Assembly: GCF_011762485.1 (NCBI RefSeq)
Contig: NZ_JAAKGI010000008.1
Span: forward strand, 1 to 64,000
Direction: 5' to 3'
Length of the DNA stretch: 64,000 nucleotides
Source: Yeosuana marina
GTDB lineage: Bacteria; Bacteroidota; Bacteroidia; Flavobacteriales; Flavobacteriaceae
Part shown: piece after piece, positions 49,927 through 58,142 of the stretch
Position numbering within the stretch: the first letter of the stretch is position 1
How the letters are laid out: each line of letters starts with the position of its first letter
Notes under the pieces: model-generated
Database searches by the model: none
The model's input: only the letters and a program-made list of their open reading frames with translations
Told to the model about the DNA's origin: nothing
Translations under genes and position numbers: made by a program

Positions 49927-50781
49927 TTAGGCAGTTTGTTTTAAGTTTTGTTTTAGTTTATACTTATCAATATCTCTACGTACACGCCTTAAATCATCCT
50001 CGCAGTTTTCATATATGAATAGAATCTCATCATTATCCTGTACGCCGTTTGCTTTACAAATCAATGCAACATCGTTATAAGTGATATGGTCTAGCTTGAT
50101 GAATTTTTTACCTATGCGACTGTAAAATTCTGCATAACCTATTTTATCACGCTGCACACCTTTTAAAATGCGTTTTTCTAAGGCTTTTACACCACTTACT
50201 ACAAATCCACACTTACCGTTTAAATCGTTGTACAAATCCATGAATAAATCAAGTTGTGGGTCTTTAAGCTTGTCGAACTGATCTAGGGTTAGGCTTGGTG
50301 CATCAATTGATCTAAGATGATTTATAAACCGTTCTAGTAATTCTTCAGTTTTACCATAGCTTTCTTGACCACTAGCTACAAGCAGGTTTTTTAAATAGCT
50401 TTTTTTTGTCCAGCTGTTTTTACATTGCACATAAATATTTTGTCCAATATGTGCTTTCCAAAAATGCTTGTAAGTTTCACTTTTACTTTTACCAGGAGTA
50501 TCTGAAATGCCAATGCTAATACCTAAATCTTGACTGCTTTTTAATAAGCTACTTAGTATTTTAAAATTGGTAGTTTCAACCGTGTTCCAATTCGTGTCTA
50601 TAAATAATTTAGCCTCTATAATGCGCCACATTTCATTGCTAATTAGCTTCCAGTTATTATTGATAACTTGACTTACCAATGCTGTGGATACTTCCAGCAA
50701 TTTTGCCATGTGGTTTTGGCTCGTTTTTTGTGCAAGCCTTGAAAGCTCGTTGGCAATAAGTGTTTTTTGTTGGGTATTCAT
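49927..50781 (-). CDS. MuB-like transposition ATPase
   Basis: 284 residues. The N-terminal domain, 'NHMAKLLEVSTALVSQVINN' at about 23-42, is a lambda-repressor-like helix-turn-helix as in MuB. The AAA+ domain has 'GISDTPGKSKS' at 91-101, a Walker A with a divergent start, and 'GKCGFVVSGVKAL' in the Walker B region. A C-terminal helical domain includes 'YAEFYSRIGKKFIKLDHITY'. It would bind ATP and target DNA and stimulate the transposase. It follows the transposase gene by 18 bp, the Mu order. Confidence 0.85.
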   Translation of the reverse strand: MNTQQKTLIANELSRLAQKTSQNHMAKLLEVSTALVSQVINNNWKLISNEMWRIIEAKLFIDTNWNTVETTNFKILSSLLKSSQDLGISIGISDTPGKSKSETYKHFWKAHIGQNIYVQCKNSWTKKSYLKNLLVASGQESYGKTEELLERFINHLRSIDAPSLTLDQFDKLKDPQLDLFMDLYNDLNGKCGFVVSGVKALEKRILKGVQRDKIGYAEFYSRIGKKFIKLDHITYNDVALICKANGVQDNDEILFIYENCEDDLRRVRRDIDKYKLKQNLKQTA

Positions 50782-50799
50782 AATGAATAAATTTTAGTT

Positions 50800-52791
50800 T
50801 TACATTCTATCGATATAAACTTCAGACTCTACCTCATTGCGCAATTGTTTTGGTAGTTTACCTCCGAATTTTATTTTAAGTTCTTGGTCTTTTATCAGTT
50901 GTTCTGGAGTAATGCCAGTTTCTCGTTGTATGCGTTGAATTGTTGATTTTGCAGATGCTTCTTCTTTTTTGCGTACCTCGTAATCTTTAGTGAATTGCGA
51001 TTTATCGCCCTCAGTCATAAGCACTGGTATTTGTTGTTGTTTACGCACTGGTTGGGCATCGGCAACAAATTGTTTATCGCCATCAGGAAGCTTTAAGTAC
51101 AGGCTCACATAATTGTCCAGTTGGTCAGGATCATACTTCACAAAGAATTTTTTGTTCACCCAGCGTTCTCTAAATCTTAAATCGATGTCGCCATTTACGT
51201 TATAAACCTCAAAGTGATATTTCTCATTAGCTATCTGTACTTTAATACCATCGGCTTTGTAAGTAATAGGTTCAGGAGTATAGCACCAGAACAGATCTAT
51301 CATGTCTAGATAGTTTATAGGCTCGTGCATTAATGGTTCTTGAGCATAAACTTCATTACGTGGTATTCTTAAAGTTGGATGCGTTGCTTCGTTCCATTCC
51401 TGTACACACAATTCCCATGCTTTAACCAATTCTTCTTTCTTTGGAAGTTTAGAAAGGTTGCTTAACAAGAAGTCCATGTTAGGCTTATTGTTGTTGGTAC
51501 GCACCTTTACCGATTGCTTATCACTAAACCACCACGAGTTGATGACTTGCTGTTGTAAGCGGTTAAAAATACCTTCCACTGGTGAGCTATGCTCATAAGC
51601 AGCATGTTTGTAATGTAAACCACCTTTTTTGGCAACCATTTTACCGTACAGTTCTTGCATACGGTTACTAGTATGTCCAGATTGTCCATCATAAGTAAAT
51701 AAGTAAGGGCGTGATTGCGATTCTTGAAATGCCATTTTAACAGCTGTAAAATGGTCTACATGGCTTTCGGTTTCGCTAAAGCTCCAGCCTATAATTTTTT
51801 CACTATATACATCTATTACAGGATCTATCTTTAGTTTAGCAGCTGCACCAAGATCATTATCGTAATAATGCATCCAGTCAATTTTAGAACCATCAATTGC
51901 CCAATACGCATTAGGAAACCATTGCTCTTTATCACGTACCAGTTTGTGTCCGTATTTGTTTCTGTAAGCTTCAATACCATCACGACTAATCATCCATAGT
52001 TTTTCCTGTTCTGGTTCGTAAAGCCATTTGTAAATAGCACTTTCACTAAGTTCACACCAGCTTTTTTTAGCAGCTTCACGTAAGTATAAACTATGTAGTA
52101 CAGGCACAACCACTTTGTTAGGCATACTGTATTGCGCAATAATCCAGTTAGCGATGTCTCCTTTTATTTTTTGAGCTGCTTTATTACCAGCGTTTTTATG
52201 TACCAGAAACTCATAACCTTCATCAATATAGCCTTGACACTTTCTGTCGAAAGCTCTAACATTGGTTGGTAAATTATGAGGGTATTTTTTAGTAGTGGTG
52301 TTTGGGTAGCATTCTGTTTTTAAGTCTTTAATAATGCTGCAAAGCTTCTTTTTTAAACCACCTTTATTGTTCTTTTTACGTTGGTCTTTTATTTTGGCTT
52401 CGTAGTTTTGTACAATCTTATTGTATAGATTAAGTATCTCAGCTTCACAGATGTATTGGGCTTGCTTTTTGTCGCTGATGCCTAATCCTGTATCATATCT
52501 AAACGATTTAAAGAAATCAATAGCAGCTTCATCGGATTCTAGTTGATTGGTAAACGTTTCTCTATCATCTGTTAAATAGGGGTTGCCATAACTTCTAATG
52601 ATCAGTTGTCTTAAATCTTCAGGAACTGATTGAAATTCAATTAAGCCTGTTCTGCCGTTACCCTTAGTTCTGACTCTATTTATTTTACCACGCTGTACCC
52701 ATTTTTGAAAGTTATCATAACTAAGTATCGATAGGTCTTTATAAAAAACCTCTTGGTCAACGCATACTGTATTTAGGTAATTTTCAAACAT
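50800..52791 (-). CDS. MuA-type DDE transposase
   Basis: 663 residues. The N-terminal DNA-binding part (about 1-200) has 'LSYDNFQKWVQRGKINRVRT'. The RNase-H-like catalytic core carries 'YWAIDGSKIDWMHYY' (Asp300), 'LFTYDGQSGHTSNRMQELYG' (Asp368) and 'HSSPVEGIFNRLQQQVINSW' (Glu406), the D, D, E triad. The C-terminus ('TIQRIQRETGITPEQLIKDQ') is helical. It cuts and joins the phage ends for integration and replicative transposition. It acts on the end sites at 17350-17479 and near 54390. Confidence 0.92.
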   Translation of the reverse strand: MFENYLNTVCVDQEVFYKDLSILSYDNFQKWVQRGKINRVRTKGNGRTGLIEFQSVPEDLRQLIIRSYGNPYLTDDRETFTNQLESDEAAIDFFKSFRYDTGLGISDKKQAQYICEAEILNLYNKIVQNYEAKIKDQRKKNNKGGLKKKLCSIIKDLKTECYPNTTTKKYPHNLPTNVRAFDRKCQGYIDEGYEFLVHKNAGNKAAQKIKGDIANWIIAQYSMPNKVVVPVLHSLYLREAAKKSWCELSESAIYKWLYEPEQEKLWMISRDGIEAYRNKYGHKLVRDKEQWFPNAYWAIDGSKIDWMHYYDNDLGAAAKLKIDPVIDVYSEKIIGWSFSETESHVDHFTAVKMAFQESQSRPYLFTYDGQSGHTSNRMQELYGKMVAKKGGLHYKHAAYEHSSPVEGIFNRLQQQVINSWWFSDKQSVKVRTNNNKPNMDFLLSNLSKLPKKEELVKAWELCVQEWNEATHPTLRIPRNEVYAQEPLMHEPINYLDMIDLFWCYTPEPITYKADGIKVQIANEKYHFEVYNVNGDIDLRFRERWVNKKFFVKYDPDQLDNYVSLYLKLPDGDKQFVADAQPVRKQQQIPVLMTEGDKSQFTKDYEVRKKEEASAKSTIQRIQRETGITPEQLIKDQELKIKFGGKLPKQLRNEVESEVYIDRM

Positions 52792-52801
52792 TAAAAACGA
52801 T

Positions 52802-52948
52802 TTAATTAAGTTTTGACAAAGTGTTTACTGGTGTATTGTACTCAAGATTTTTTGAGTTAATGAATGTTTTGTGCCATATGAGTTTAGCTTCGTGTTCAGC
52901 TACAAAGCGTTCAATAGTAGGTTTACTGCTTGATTTAGGAATAGCCAT
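52802..52948 (-). CDS. Small hypothetical early protein (48 aa)
   Basis: An ATG at 52948 opens 48 codons, 'MAIPKSSSKPTIERFVAEHE' and 'KLIWHKTFINSKNLEYNTPV' near the end. It fills the space between the Ner-like gene and the transposase. It has no recognised domain. The frame is short, so confidence is moderate. Confidence 0.55.
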   Translation of the reverse strand: MAIPKSSSKPTIERFVAEHEAKLIWHKTFINSKNLEYNTPVNTLSKLN

Positions 52949-52952
52949 AAGA

Positions 52953-53168
52953 TTATATGTTTTTGTTACTGGAATAAGCTGCGTACATGTTTACAATTTC
53001 TCTTGCAGCTTCTATAATGCGTTTAGATTTTTCATTGGCAGGTTCCTCTTGTAGTTTTAAAACCTTTCCAATCCACATGCTTGTACAATTAAATTTCTTA
53101 GCTAAAGCACTGGCATTTACCATTCTTATTTCATCTTCTGTAAATGGAATGAATTTTTTTTGATACAT
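52953..53168 (-). CDS. Ner-like early DNA-binding protein
   Basis: 71 residues from the ATG at 53168. The longer frame begins at a TTG that lies in the promoter's -33 region. 'FTEDEIRMVNASALAKKFNC' and 'TSMWIGKVLKLQEEPANEKS' form a helix-turn-helix. It lies first in the early operon, opposite the repressor, where Mu has ner. It would repress early genes and the repressor gene. It starts directly after the 53172-53187 palindrome. Confidence 0.7.
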   Translation of the reverse strand: MYQKKFIPFTEDEIRMVNASALAKKFNCTSMWIGKVLKLQEEPANEKSKRIIEAAREIVNMYAAYSSNKNI

Positions 53169-53171
53169 TTG

Positions 53172-53211
53172 GTTTAAATATTTAAACAAATATATACTAA
53201 AAAGGTATATA
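53172..53211. promoter_or_regulatory. Early operator: two palindromes
   Basis: GTTTAAATATTTAAAC (53172-53187) is a perfect 16-bp palindrome. TATATAC (53191-53197) and GTATATA (53205-53211) form a second inverted repeat with a 7-bp gap. They overlap the early promoter's -7 box and spacer, so the repressor or the Ner-like protein bound here would block it. Confidence 0.6.
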
Positions 53212-53216
53212 TCCAA
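53187..53216 (-). promoter_or_regulatory. Early promoter of the prophage
   Basis: On the minus strand TTG (53214-53216), a 19-bp spacer and TATATTTG (53187-53194) match the Bacteroidetes promoter exactly. Transcription starts close to 53180, just before the Ner-like ATG. This fixes the start of that gene. Confidence 0.75.
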
Positions 53217-53247
53217 AATTAATTATACATTTTTTGAATAATTTTTT

Positions 53248-53955
53248 ATGAATGCATTTGAAAAAATTAAAAAAGCTAGAGAGATGTTAGGCTTGAGTCA
53301 GTCTGATTTTGCTGAATCCGTAGGCGTTACTCAAAAAGATGTCTCTTTATTAGAATCTGGAAATAAAAAATTTATACCAAATAAGTATATTGATTTTCTA
53401 ATTGATAAAGGATTTGATTTGAATACTATTTTTGATGATACTTTAAAATTAAATTACAAGAATGAAATAGACTTAAAAACCTTGAATGAAACTACAAAAG
53501 TATATCAATTAAGAACAGATAGAAATCACGACATTCAAAATATACCTTTGTTTAATTTAGAAGCTACTGCTGGTTTAGTTGAGTTATTTCAAAATCAAGG
53601 AGACCAAACGCCTATCGATACAATTCGAATTCCTAATCTTCCAAAGTGTGATGGAGCTGTTTTTGTAACTGGGGATAGTATGTATCCACTTTTAAAAAGC
53701 GGTGATATTATAGCTTACAAACAAATTCATGATATAAGTAATGAAATATTTTGGGGAGAAATGTATCTAGTTTCAGTAGAAGTTTCAGGTGAAGAATACA
53801 TTAGTGTTAAGTACATTCAGAAATCCGAAAAAGGTGATCAGTATATTAAGTTGGTATCGCAAAATCAACATCATCAACCAAAGGATGTACTACTTAAAAA
53901 AGTAAGAGCATTAGCACTTGTAAAAGCCAGCATTCGTATCAATGCCATGCGATAA
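53248..53955 (+). CDS. Prophage repressor (CI/LexA-like, S24 peptidase)
   Basis: 235 residues. The N-terminal helix-turn-helix, 'REMLGLSQSDFAESVGVTQK', is followed by a linker and a C-terminal S24-type domain. That domain has 'FVTGDSMYPLLKSGDIIAYK' (the Ser nucleophile in GDSM) and 'SVKYIQKSEKGDQYIKL' (a Lys in the usual place). The repressor keeps the early promoter off. RecA-stimulated self-cleavage would induce the phage on DNA damage. Mu's own repressor is ClpX-controlled, so this is a lambda-type switch in a Mu-like phage. Confidence 0.88.
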   Translation: MNAFEKIKKAREMLGLSQSDFAESVGVTQKDVSLLESGNKKFIPNKYIDFLIDKGFDLNTIFDDTLKLNYKNEIDLKTLNETTKVYQLRTDRNHDIQNIPLFNLEATAGLVELFQNQGDQTPIDTIRIPNLPKCDGAVFVTGDSMYPLLKSGDIIAYKQIHDISNEIFWGEMYLVSVEVSGEEYISVKYIQKSEKGDQYIKLVSQNQHHQPKDVLLKKVRALALVKASIRINAMR

Positions 53956-54546
53956 AAACAAATTGTACAGAGTTTTAAAACCTTAAAACGTACCTTTTTA
54001 TTATTAAATATCTAATAATTAATAACTTACATATTTAGCTAACTGTATTTTTCATGTAATAACCCCCATGCTTAACGCTTATTTTAAGCATTTATCTATA
54101 CTTTTATGTAATTATACGGCATCTTAGCACATGTTTTTTTATGTGTTTTGTCCATCCTACTGTCCATCCTACTGTCCATTTAGTTAATTTTAAGCATATT
54201 TTAAATATTATGAGACTTTATATTTAAAGATCTAATGTAGATGTTTAAATATTATTTAAACGTTATTAAAACGGCTTAAAATAGTACTGTTTAAGCCATT
54301 TTACAATATAAATGGTATATTTGTTTGTGTAATGGTAGTTGTGCTTTTAAGCAATGATACCTCAATGATGGAATAATGATACTAATGTACAATTTGAATT
54401 TTTTAGCAAATTGCACCATAAACGCTCGAAAGCCTTGTAAAATAAGACTTTTTTCGACCTTTTTATATTTAGTTACTATGTATTATTTGTTTTAATGCCC
54501 CTAATATACTGCAAAAAACAAATAAATTAAACCACAGAAAACGGAA
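53956..54546. other. Prophage right end and flank, no gene
   Basis: No gene is seen. The first 430 bp hold a site AATTGTACA (53961), two and a half tandem 12-bp units TGTCCATCCTAC (54149-54179), a hairpin GGCTTAAA/TTTAAGCC (54273-54297) that could end the repressor transcript, and the inverted end site TAATGTACAATT (54383-54394). The rest is host flank before repeat copy A. Confidence 0.55.
54273..54297 (+). terminator. Hairpin downstream of the repressor gene
   Basis: GGCTTAAA (54273-54280) pairs with TTTAAGCC (54290-54297) around a 9-nt loop, with ATTTTAC after it. It is 320 bp from the repressor stop. It is a weak terminator candidate. Confidence 0.35.
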
Positions 54547-54660
54547 TTTTTTGAGCCACTTAAAAACTCATTTCAGCCTAAGATATAAAAGCATTTGCAA
54601 AAATTTTTGCTATGCTCACTTTTATCCGTTATAAGTGGCTCACATTTTTCGCCCTATCCA
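54547..54660. repeat. 114-bp hairpin repeat, copy A
   Basis: It matches copy B at 56541-56654 in full length (114 bp, about 85% identity). GAGCCACTTA (54553-54562) pairs with TAAGTGGCTC (54632-54641), and inside lies a perfect palindrome GCAAAAATTTTTGC. In copy B that palindrome reads GCAATAATTATTGC, a change on both arms that keeps the pairing. The element precedes the Fic gene. Confidence 0.75.
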
Positions 54661-54684
54661 TTCTGACATTAATTTTAAATATAA

Positions 54685-54825
54685 TATAAAATATTTTGCA
54701 TAAAGTCGATTATAATGGAAAATATTTTACATTAAGCGCCAGTTAAAAAATTATATTGAAAAAACTTTAAATTTTTACTGGAAAATATTTTGCAAAATTA
54801 TAGTTATAATGGAAAATATTTTGCA
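54685..54825 (+). promoter_or_regulatory. Four phased operator repeats before the Fic gene
   Basis: TATAAAATATTTTGCA (54685), TGGAAAATATTTTACA (54716), TGGAAAATATTTTGCA (54779) and TGGAAAATATTTTGCA (54810) are quasi-palindromic copies of one 16-bp box. Their starts are 31, 63 and 31 bp apart, that is about three, six and three turns of B-DNA. The box next to the gene lies 25 bp before its ATG. This fits binding of the Fic protein's own DNA-binding domain. Confidence 0.7.
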
Positions 54826-54849
54826 ATTTAGCGTTCTAAACCGTTTATA

Positions 54850-56331
54850 ATGGAAAAAAAGGCATCTTCCTTGCATTTACAGGAGATTATTTATGGATCA
54901 CCGGACGCTGTAACATCACGTAGACTATCACAATGGGAAGACAAGGGCTACATACGAAAAATAGCATCCAGGCTATATACGTCAAACTTTGAAGATAATC
55001 CCGCAGATATCATAAGACGTAATATTTTCCCAATTCTGGGGAATTTATATCCGAGAGCAGTGTTGAGCCATCGTTCTGCTTTAGAGTTTGCACCTACCGC
55101 TAATGGCAACCTATTTATTACCTACAAGTATACCAAAAAAGTAAAGCTTCCGGGAATTACCATTCGCTTTATGGAAGGTCCCAAAGCCATCGAGGGGGAC
55201 ATGTCCTTCTCAGGAGAATTAATGGTTTCCCAAAGGGAACGTGCATTTCTGGAAAATCTTCAGGTATCCAGACAGACCGGAGCCGATTCAAAAACGTTGG
55301 CCTTTCCACAAATAGAGGAAAAGCTTGAAAAAATCATACGTGTAAACGGTGAACAGGAATTGAACCTAGTACGTGACCGGGCAAGGGAAATTTCCAAAAC
55401 ATTAGGTATGGAAAAAGAATTCCAAAAACTCAATAGAATCGTAAGTTCCCTATTGGCCACAAGATCATCAAAGGAACTGAAATCACCAGTGGCCACAGCG
55501 CGGGCAACTGGCAATCCTTATGACCCTGTCCGTATTCAATTGTTTGAAATACTTTTTAGGGAATTAAAGCAACAAGAATTTAAATATAGGGAAGATAAAA
55601 ATACCACCACCAATGCCTATCGCAACTTTGCCTTTTTTGAAAGCTATTTTTCCAACTATATAGAAGGTACGGTCTTTGAGATAGACGAGGCAAAACAGGT
55701 CATTGCCACACAACAGCCGTTACCATCCAGAAATGAGGATTCTCACGATGTTTTGGGAACCTACCAATTGGTTTCCAATAGGCAGGAAATGAAAATCACA
55801 CCCTATTCAGGGGAAAATCTTTTAGACATTCTACAATACCGGCATGCCATACTATTGGATGCCCGCAAGGATAAAAACCCAGGGAAATTTAAAGTAAAAA
55901 ACAATCAGGCAGGAGATACTTCATTCGTGGACATGGAGCTTGTTCGAGGCACTCTATTAAAGAGCTTTGACTTTTATCAGGCCCTTACCCATCCCTTTTC
56001 TAAAGCCGCCTATATCATGTTTGTAGTCAGTGAAGTCCATCCTTTTTTAGACGGTAATGGAAGAATCGCGCGGATTATGATGAACGCCGAGCTATCGTCG
56101 GCTGGGCAAACAAAAATTATTATTCCAACAGTTTACCGTGATGATTATTTAGGCGGATTGCGCAGGTTGACTAGAAACAATGATCCTGGTGTCTATATCA
56201 GGATGCTCGAACGCGCCCATGCGTTCAGTGATACCATCGTTGGCACTGATATGGATGCTATGGAAATTATCCTAAGAAAAAGTGATGCATTCAAAGAAAG
56301 TAACGAAGGGGTTTTAAAAATAATTGGTTAA
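54850..56331 (+). CDS. Fic-domain protein with AbiEi-like N-terminus
   Basis: 493 residues. The first 130 residues ('VTSRRLSQWEDKGYIRKIAS' and 'RLYTSNF', then 'LYPRAVLSHRSALEF') look like the winged-helix part of AbiEi-type antitoxins. The C-terminal Fic domain has the catalytic 'HPFLDGNGRIAR' at 397-408 and an inhibitory 'SNYIEG' (268-273; S/T-x-x-x-E-G) about 125 residues before it. Fic enzymes AMPylate target proteins. Autoinhibition by the Glu would be relieved on activation. A regulator and an enzyme in one chain, behind a four-box operator, suggest an autoregulated toxin or defence module. It lies between hairpin repeats A and B. Confidence 0.82.
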   Translation: MEKKASSLHLQEIIYGSPDAVTSRRLSQWEDKGYIRKIASRLYTSNFEDNPADIIRRNIFPILGNLYPRAVLSHRSALEFAPTANGNLFITYKYTKKVKLPGITIRFMEGPKAIEGDMSFSGELMVSQRERAFLENLQVSRQTGADSKTLAFPQIEEKLEKIIRVNGEQELNLVRDRAREISKTLGMEKEFQKLNRIVSSLLATRSSKELKSPVATARATGNPYDPVRIQLFEILFRELKQQEFKYREDKNTTTNAYRNFAFFESYFSNYIEGTVFEIDEAKQVIATQQPLPSRNEDSHDVLGTYQLVSNRQEMKITPYSGENLLDILQYRHAILLDARKDKNPGKFKVKNNQAGDTSFVDMELVRGTLLKSFDFYQALTHPFSKAAYIMFVVSEVHPFLDGNGRIARIMMNAELSSAGQTKIIIPTVYRDDYLGGLRRLTRNNDPGVYIRMLERAHAFSDTIVGTDMDAMEIILRKSDAFKESNEGVLKIIG

Positions 56332-56540
56332 TAATCAAATTGCATAAACGTGATTCAAACCAAAAAACATTAAAATTTTCAGAAAAAAGTAAATATCTTA
56401 AGACCATAGACCTTTATTTGTTGTAGTCTTTTTGGAACATAAAAGTCAAAAATGACACTATCAAAAATTATTATGCTAGTTAAAAACGTTTTGTTCCCCA
56501 AACTGCAAATAACGGTTAAAGTGAACCATTAAAAACAGAT
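56332..56540. other. Non-coding flank of the Fic gene
   Basis: AT-rich, no reading frame, no strong terminator. An 11-base stretch GATTCAAACCA matches part of the tRNA-Arg gene and is considered a chance match. With repeat copy B this makes a gene-free stretch of 325 bp up to the integrase stop. Confidence 0.5.
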
Positions 56541-56654
56541 TTTTTTGAGCCGCTTAAAAACTCATTTAAGCCTAAGATATAAAAGGATTTGCAATAATTA
56601 TTGCTATGCTCACTTTCATACGCCGCAAATGGCTCACTTTGCCCGCCCTATCCA
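56541..56654. repeat. 114-bp hairpin repeat, copy B
   Basis: See copy A. GAGCC..CTTA and the distal ..GGCTC pair only partly here, but the internal palindrome is intact with two compensating changes. The last 25 bases are identical to 13188-13212. It ends 2 bp before the integrase stop codon. Confidence 0.75.
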
Positions 56655-56656
56655 GG

Positions 56657-57934
56657 TTATGAGCCTAAGTCGTTATTTTTATTTTGAATATGGAGCTTGG
56701 CTTTTAAAGCTTCCATATCATCACTAACCTTTCTCTCTACCACTCTTGCATAGATTTGGGTTGTTGATATTTTTGTATGGCTTAGTAATTTAGACACCGT
56801 TTCGATTGGTACTCCATTACTCAAGGTGACTGTCGTTGCAAATGTGTGGCGAGCCATATGAAATGTTAAGTTCTTTTTAATGCCACATGCATCTGCCACT
56901 TCCTTTAAATATAGATTTAGTTTTTCATTTGTAATAACAGGGAATAACGTCTCAGTTATTTGGGTCATTGGATGCCCTTTGTATTTTTCAATTAATTCTT
57001 CTGCCTTATCTAATAATGGAACTTTAATTGGTATTTTTGTTTTTTGCCTTTTTGAAACTACCCAATTATTGCCATCGATTCCTTTAAGAATATTCGAATC
57101 ATTCAATGTTATGATGTCTGCATAACTAATACCTGTATAGCAACTGAAAACAAATAGATCTCTAACTCTTTCCAGACGTTCTATTGGGAAATAATAGGTT
57201 TCTAAATTAGAGAGTTCATTCTCTGAAAGAAATTCACGCTCTTTCTTTTCCCATGTTGGTTTCCATCTCATGAATGGGTCTTTATCCACCCACTCCATAT
57301 GAAAAGCTAGTGTTACCATTTTACGTAAACGCTGCAAATGTTTCATAACTGTATTATGGTTCATTGCCTTTGGATGGCCTTTTGGCCAATATTTATGTAG
57401 AAAAGTCTCAAAATCACAAATAAATTTGTAATTCAGCTGTTTTAGGAATACGTCCGTTGTCTTTAATGATGTCGTAAGAAACCTTTTTATGTAATTTTCT
57501 GTAATCCCAAAATTGATGACAGTGCCTGGTGCCAAAGTGCCTTCTATTTTGTGTGTATGATAGTTTATCAACTCTTGGAGTGTTTTACTTGTTTCTAGTT
57601 CTCCTACATAACTGGCTTTGATGAGTTGCGCCGTAATTAATTCTCCCTTGAATTTCAAATCTTGATAGCATTGAAATAATTGAGTGTGCGTTTGGTCTAA
57701 ATATAGGTTTATTTGTCTTGCTTCACTGGAAGTTCCTTTTGCCCTTTTCTTTTTAGCATCCCAAAGGGAAATATCAATTTTTCGTTTAAGGCTTAAGTTC
57801 ACTCGTTTACCATTAACAGTAATTCTAGCATAAAGTAATGCCTGGTCATCATTCTTATTTTTTTGATTAATAAAAAATAGAATAGAAAATGTGTTTGTAC
57901 TTCTCATAGTTGTCGTCTTTAAATTATTAAACAT
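56657..57934 (-). CDS. IntDOT-like tyrosine recombinase
   Basis: 425 residues. The N-terminal arm-binding domain is followed by a core-binding SAM-like domain ('LSENELSNLETYYFPIERLE' nearby) and the catalytic domain. That domain has 'HMARH' (His359, Arg362), 'LLSHTKI' (His386) and 'QIYARV' (Tyr395). The first catalytic Arg is replaced by Ser in 'YTGISYADI' (Ser270), as in IntDOT of CTnDOT, which works without it. It lies 208 bp from tRNA-Arg and points away from it. It would integrate an element that extends to the left into the tRNA 3' end. Confidence 0.88.
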   Translation of the reverse strand: MFNNLKTTTMRSTNTFSILFFINQKNKNDDQALLYARITVNGKRVNLSLKRKIDISLWDAKKKRAKGTSSEARQINLYLDQTHTQLFQCYQDLKFKGELITAQLIKASYVGELETSKTLQELINYHTHKIEGTLAPGTVINFGITENYIKRFLTTSLKTTDVFLKQLNYKFICDFETFLHKYWPKGHPKAMNHNTVMKHLQRLRKMVTLAFHMEWVDKDPFMRWKPTWEKKEREFLSENELSNLETYYFPIERLERVRDLFVFSCYTGISYADIITLNDSNILKGIDGNNWVVSKRQKTKIPIKVPLLDKAEELIEKYKGHPMTQITETLFPVITNEKLNLYLKEVADACGIKKNLTFHMARHTFATTVTLSNGVPIETVSKLLSHTKISTTQIYARVVERKVSDDMEALKAKLHIQNKNNDLGS

Positions 57935-58084
57935 TTTTCGAGACGAAAGTCAAATCAACTATACCAATTCAATTGATCAGAGTTATCAAAGTGTGTGCTC
58001 TAGCACACACTTTGCTCTTTGGGTGTCGAATAGCTACCATTTAAATTCAAAACCAATCAATTTAAATGAACCCCTAAAAACCTG

Positions 58085-58118
58085 AAAACCACACGATTCA
58101 TAAGAATTGTGTGGTTTT
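58085..58118 (-). terminator. tRNA-Arg terminator
   Basis: AAAACCACACG (from 58085) pairs with the matching arm up to 58118 (GTGTGGTTTT), a strong stem with a short loop and an A/T-rich tail, 25 bp beyond the tRNA 3' end on the minus strand. Confidence 0.7.
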
Positions 58119-58142
58119 AGTTGCTATTTTACTAGCTTTTAG

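Larger units (their letters stand above)
17350..54394. mobile_element. Mu-like transposable prophage with a DGR
   Basis: The element holds the full Mu-type set: repressor and Ner-like gene, DDE transposase, MuB-type ATPase, DUF3164, terminase with DUF1804 small subunit, DUF935 portal, gpF- and gpG-like head genes, protease/scaffold, capsid, DUF2586 sheath, tail tube, frameshifted chaperone, tape measure, gpD/J-type baseplate, fibres and Dam. The ends are inferred from AATTGTACA-type sites: AATTGTACACTA at 17350 and its inverse (TAATGTACAATT) at 54383-54394. A TGAAT pentamer on both sides may be the 5-bp duplication, but the right end does not then finish in CA, so the exact border is uncertain by some tens of bases. 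The total is about 37 kb, like Mu. Confidence 0.88.

Noticed and set aside
54685..54825. Regularly spaced 16-bp repeats as a short CRISPR array
   Set aside because: The repeats are too short and quasi-palindromic, one gap is double length, the intervals are not protospacer-like and no cas gene is present. An operator array fits better.
56351..56361. GATTCAAACCA as an att duplicate of tRNA-Arg
   Set aside because: Only 11 bases match and they would bound just the integrase gene. Chance in a common T-arm sequence is likely.
54547..56654. Hairpin repeats A and B as integron attC sites with a gene cassette
   Set aside because: No RYYYAAC/GTTRRRY core sites and no integron integrase. The pairing pattern differs from attC.
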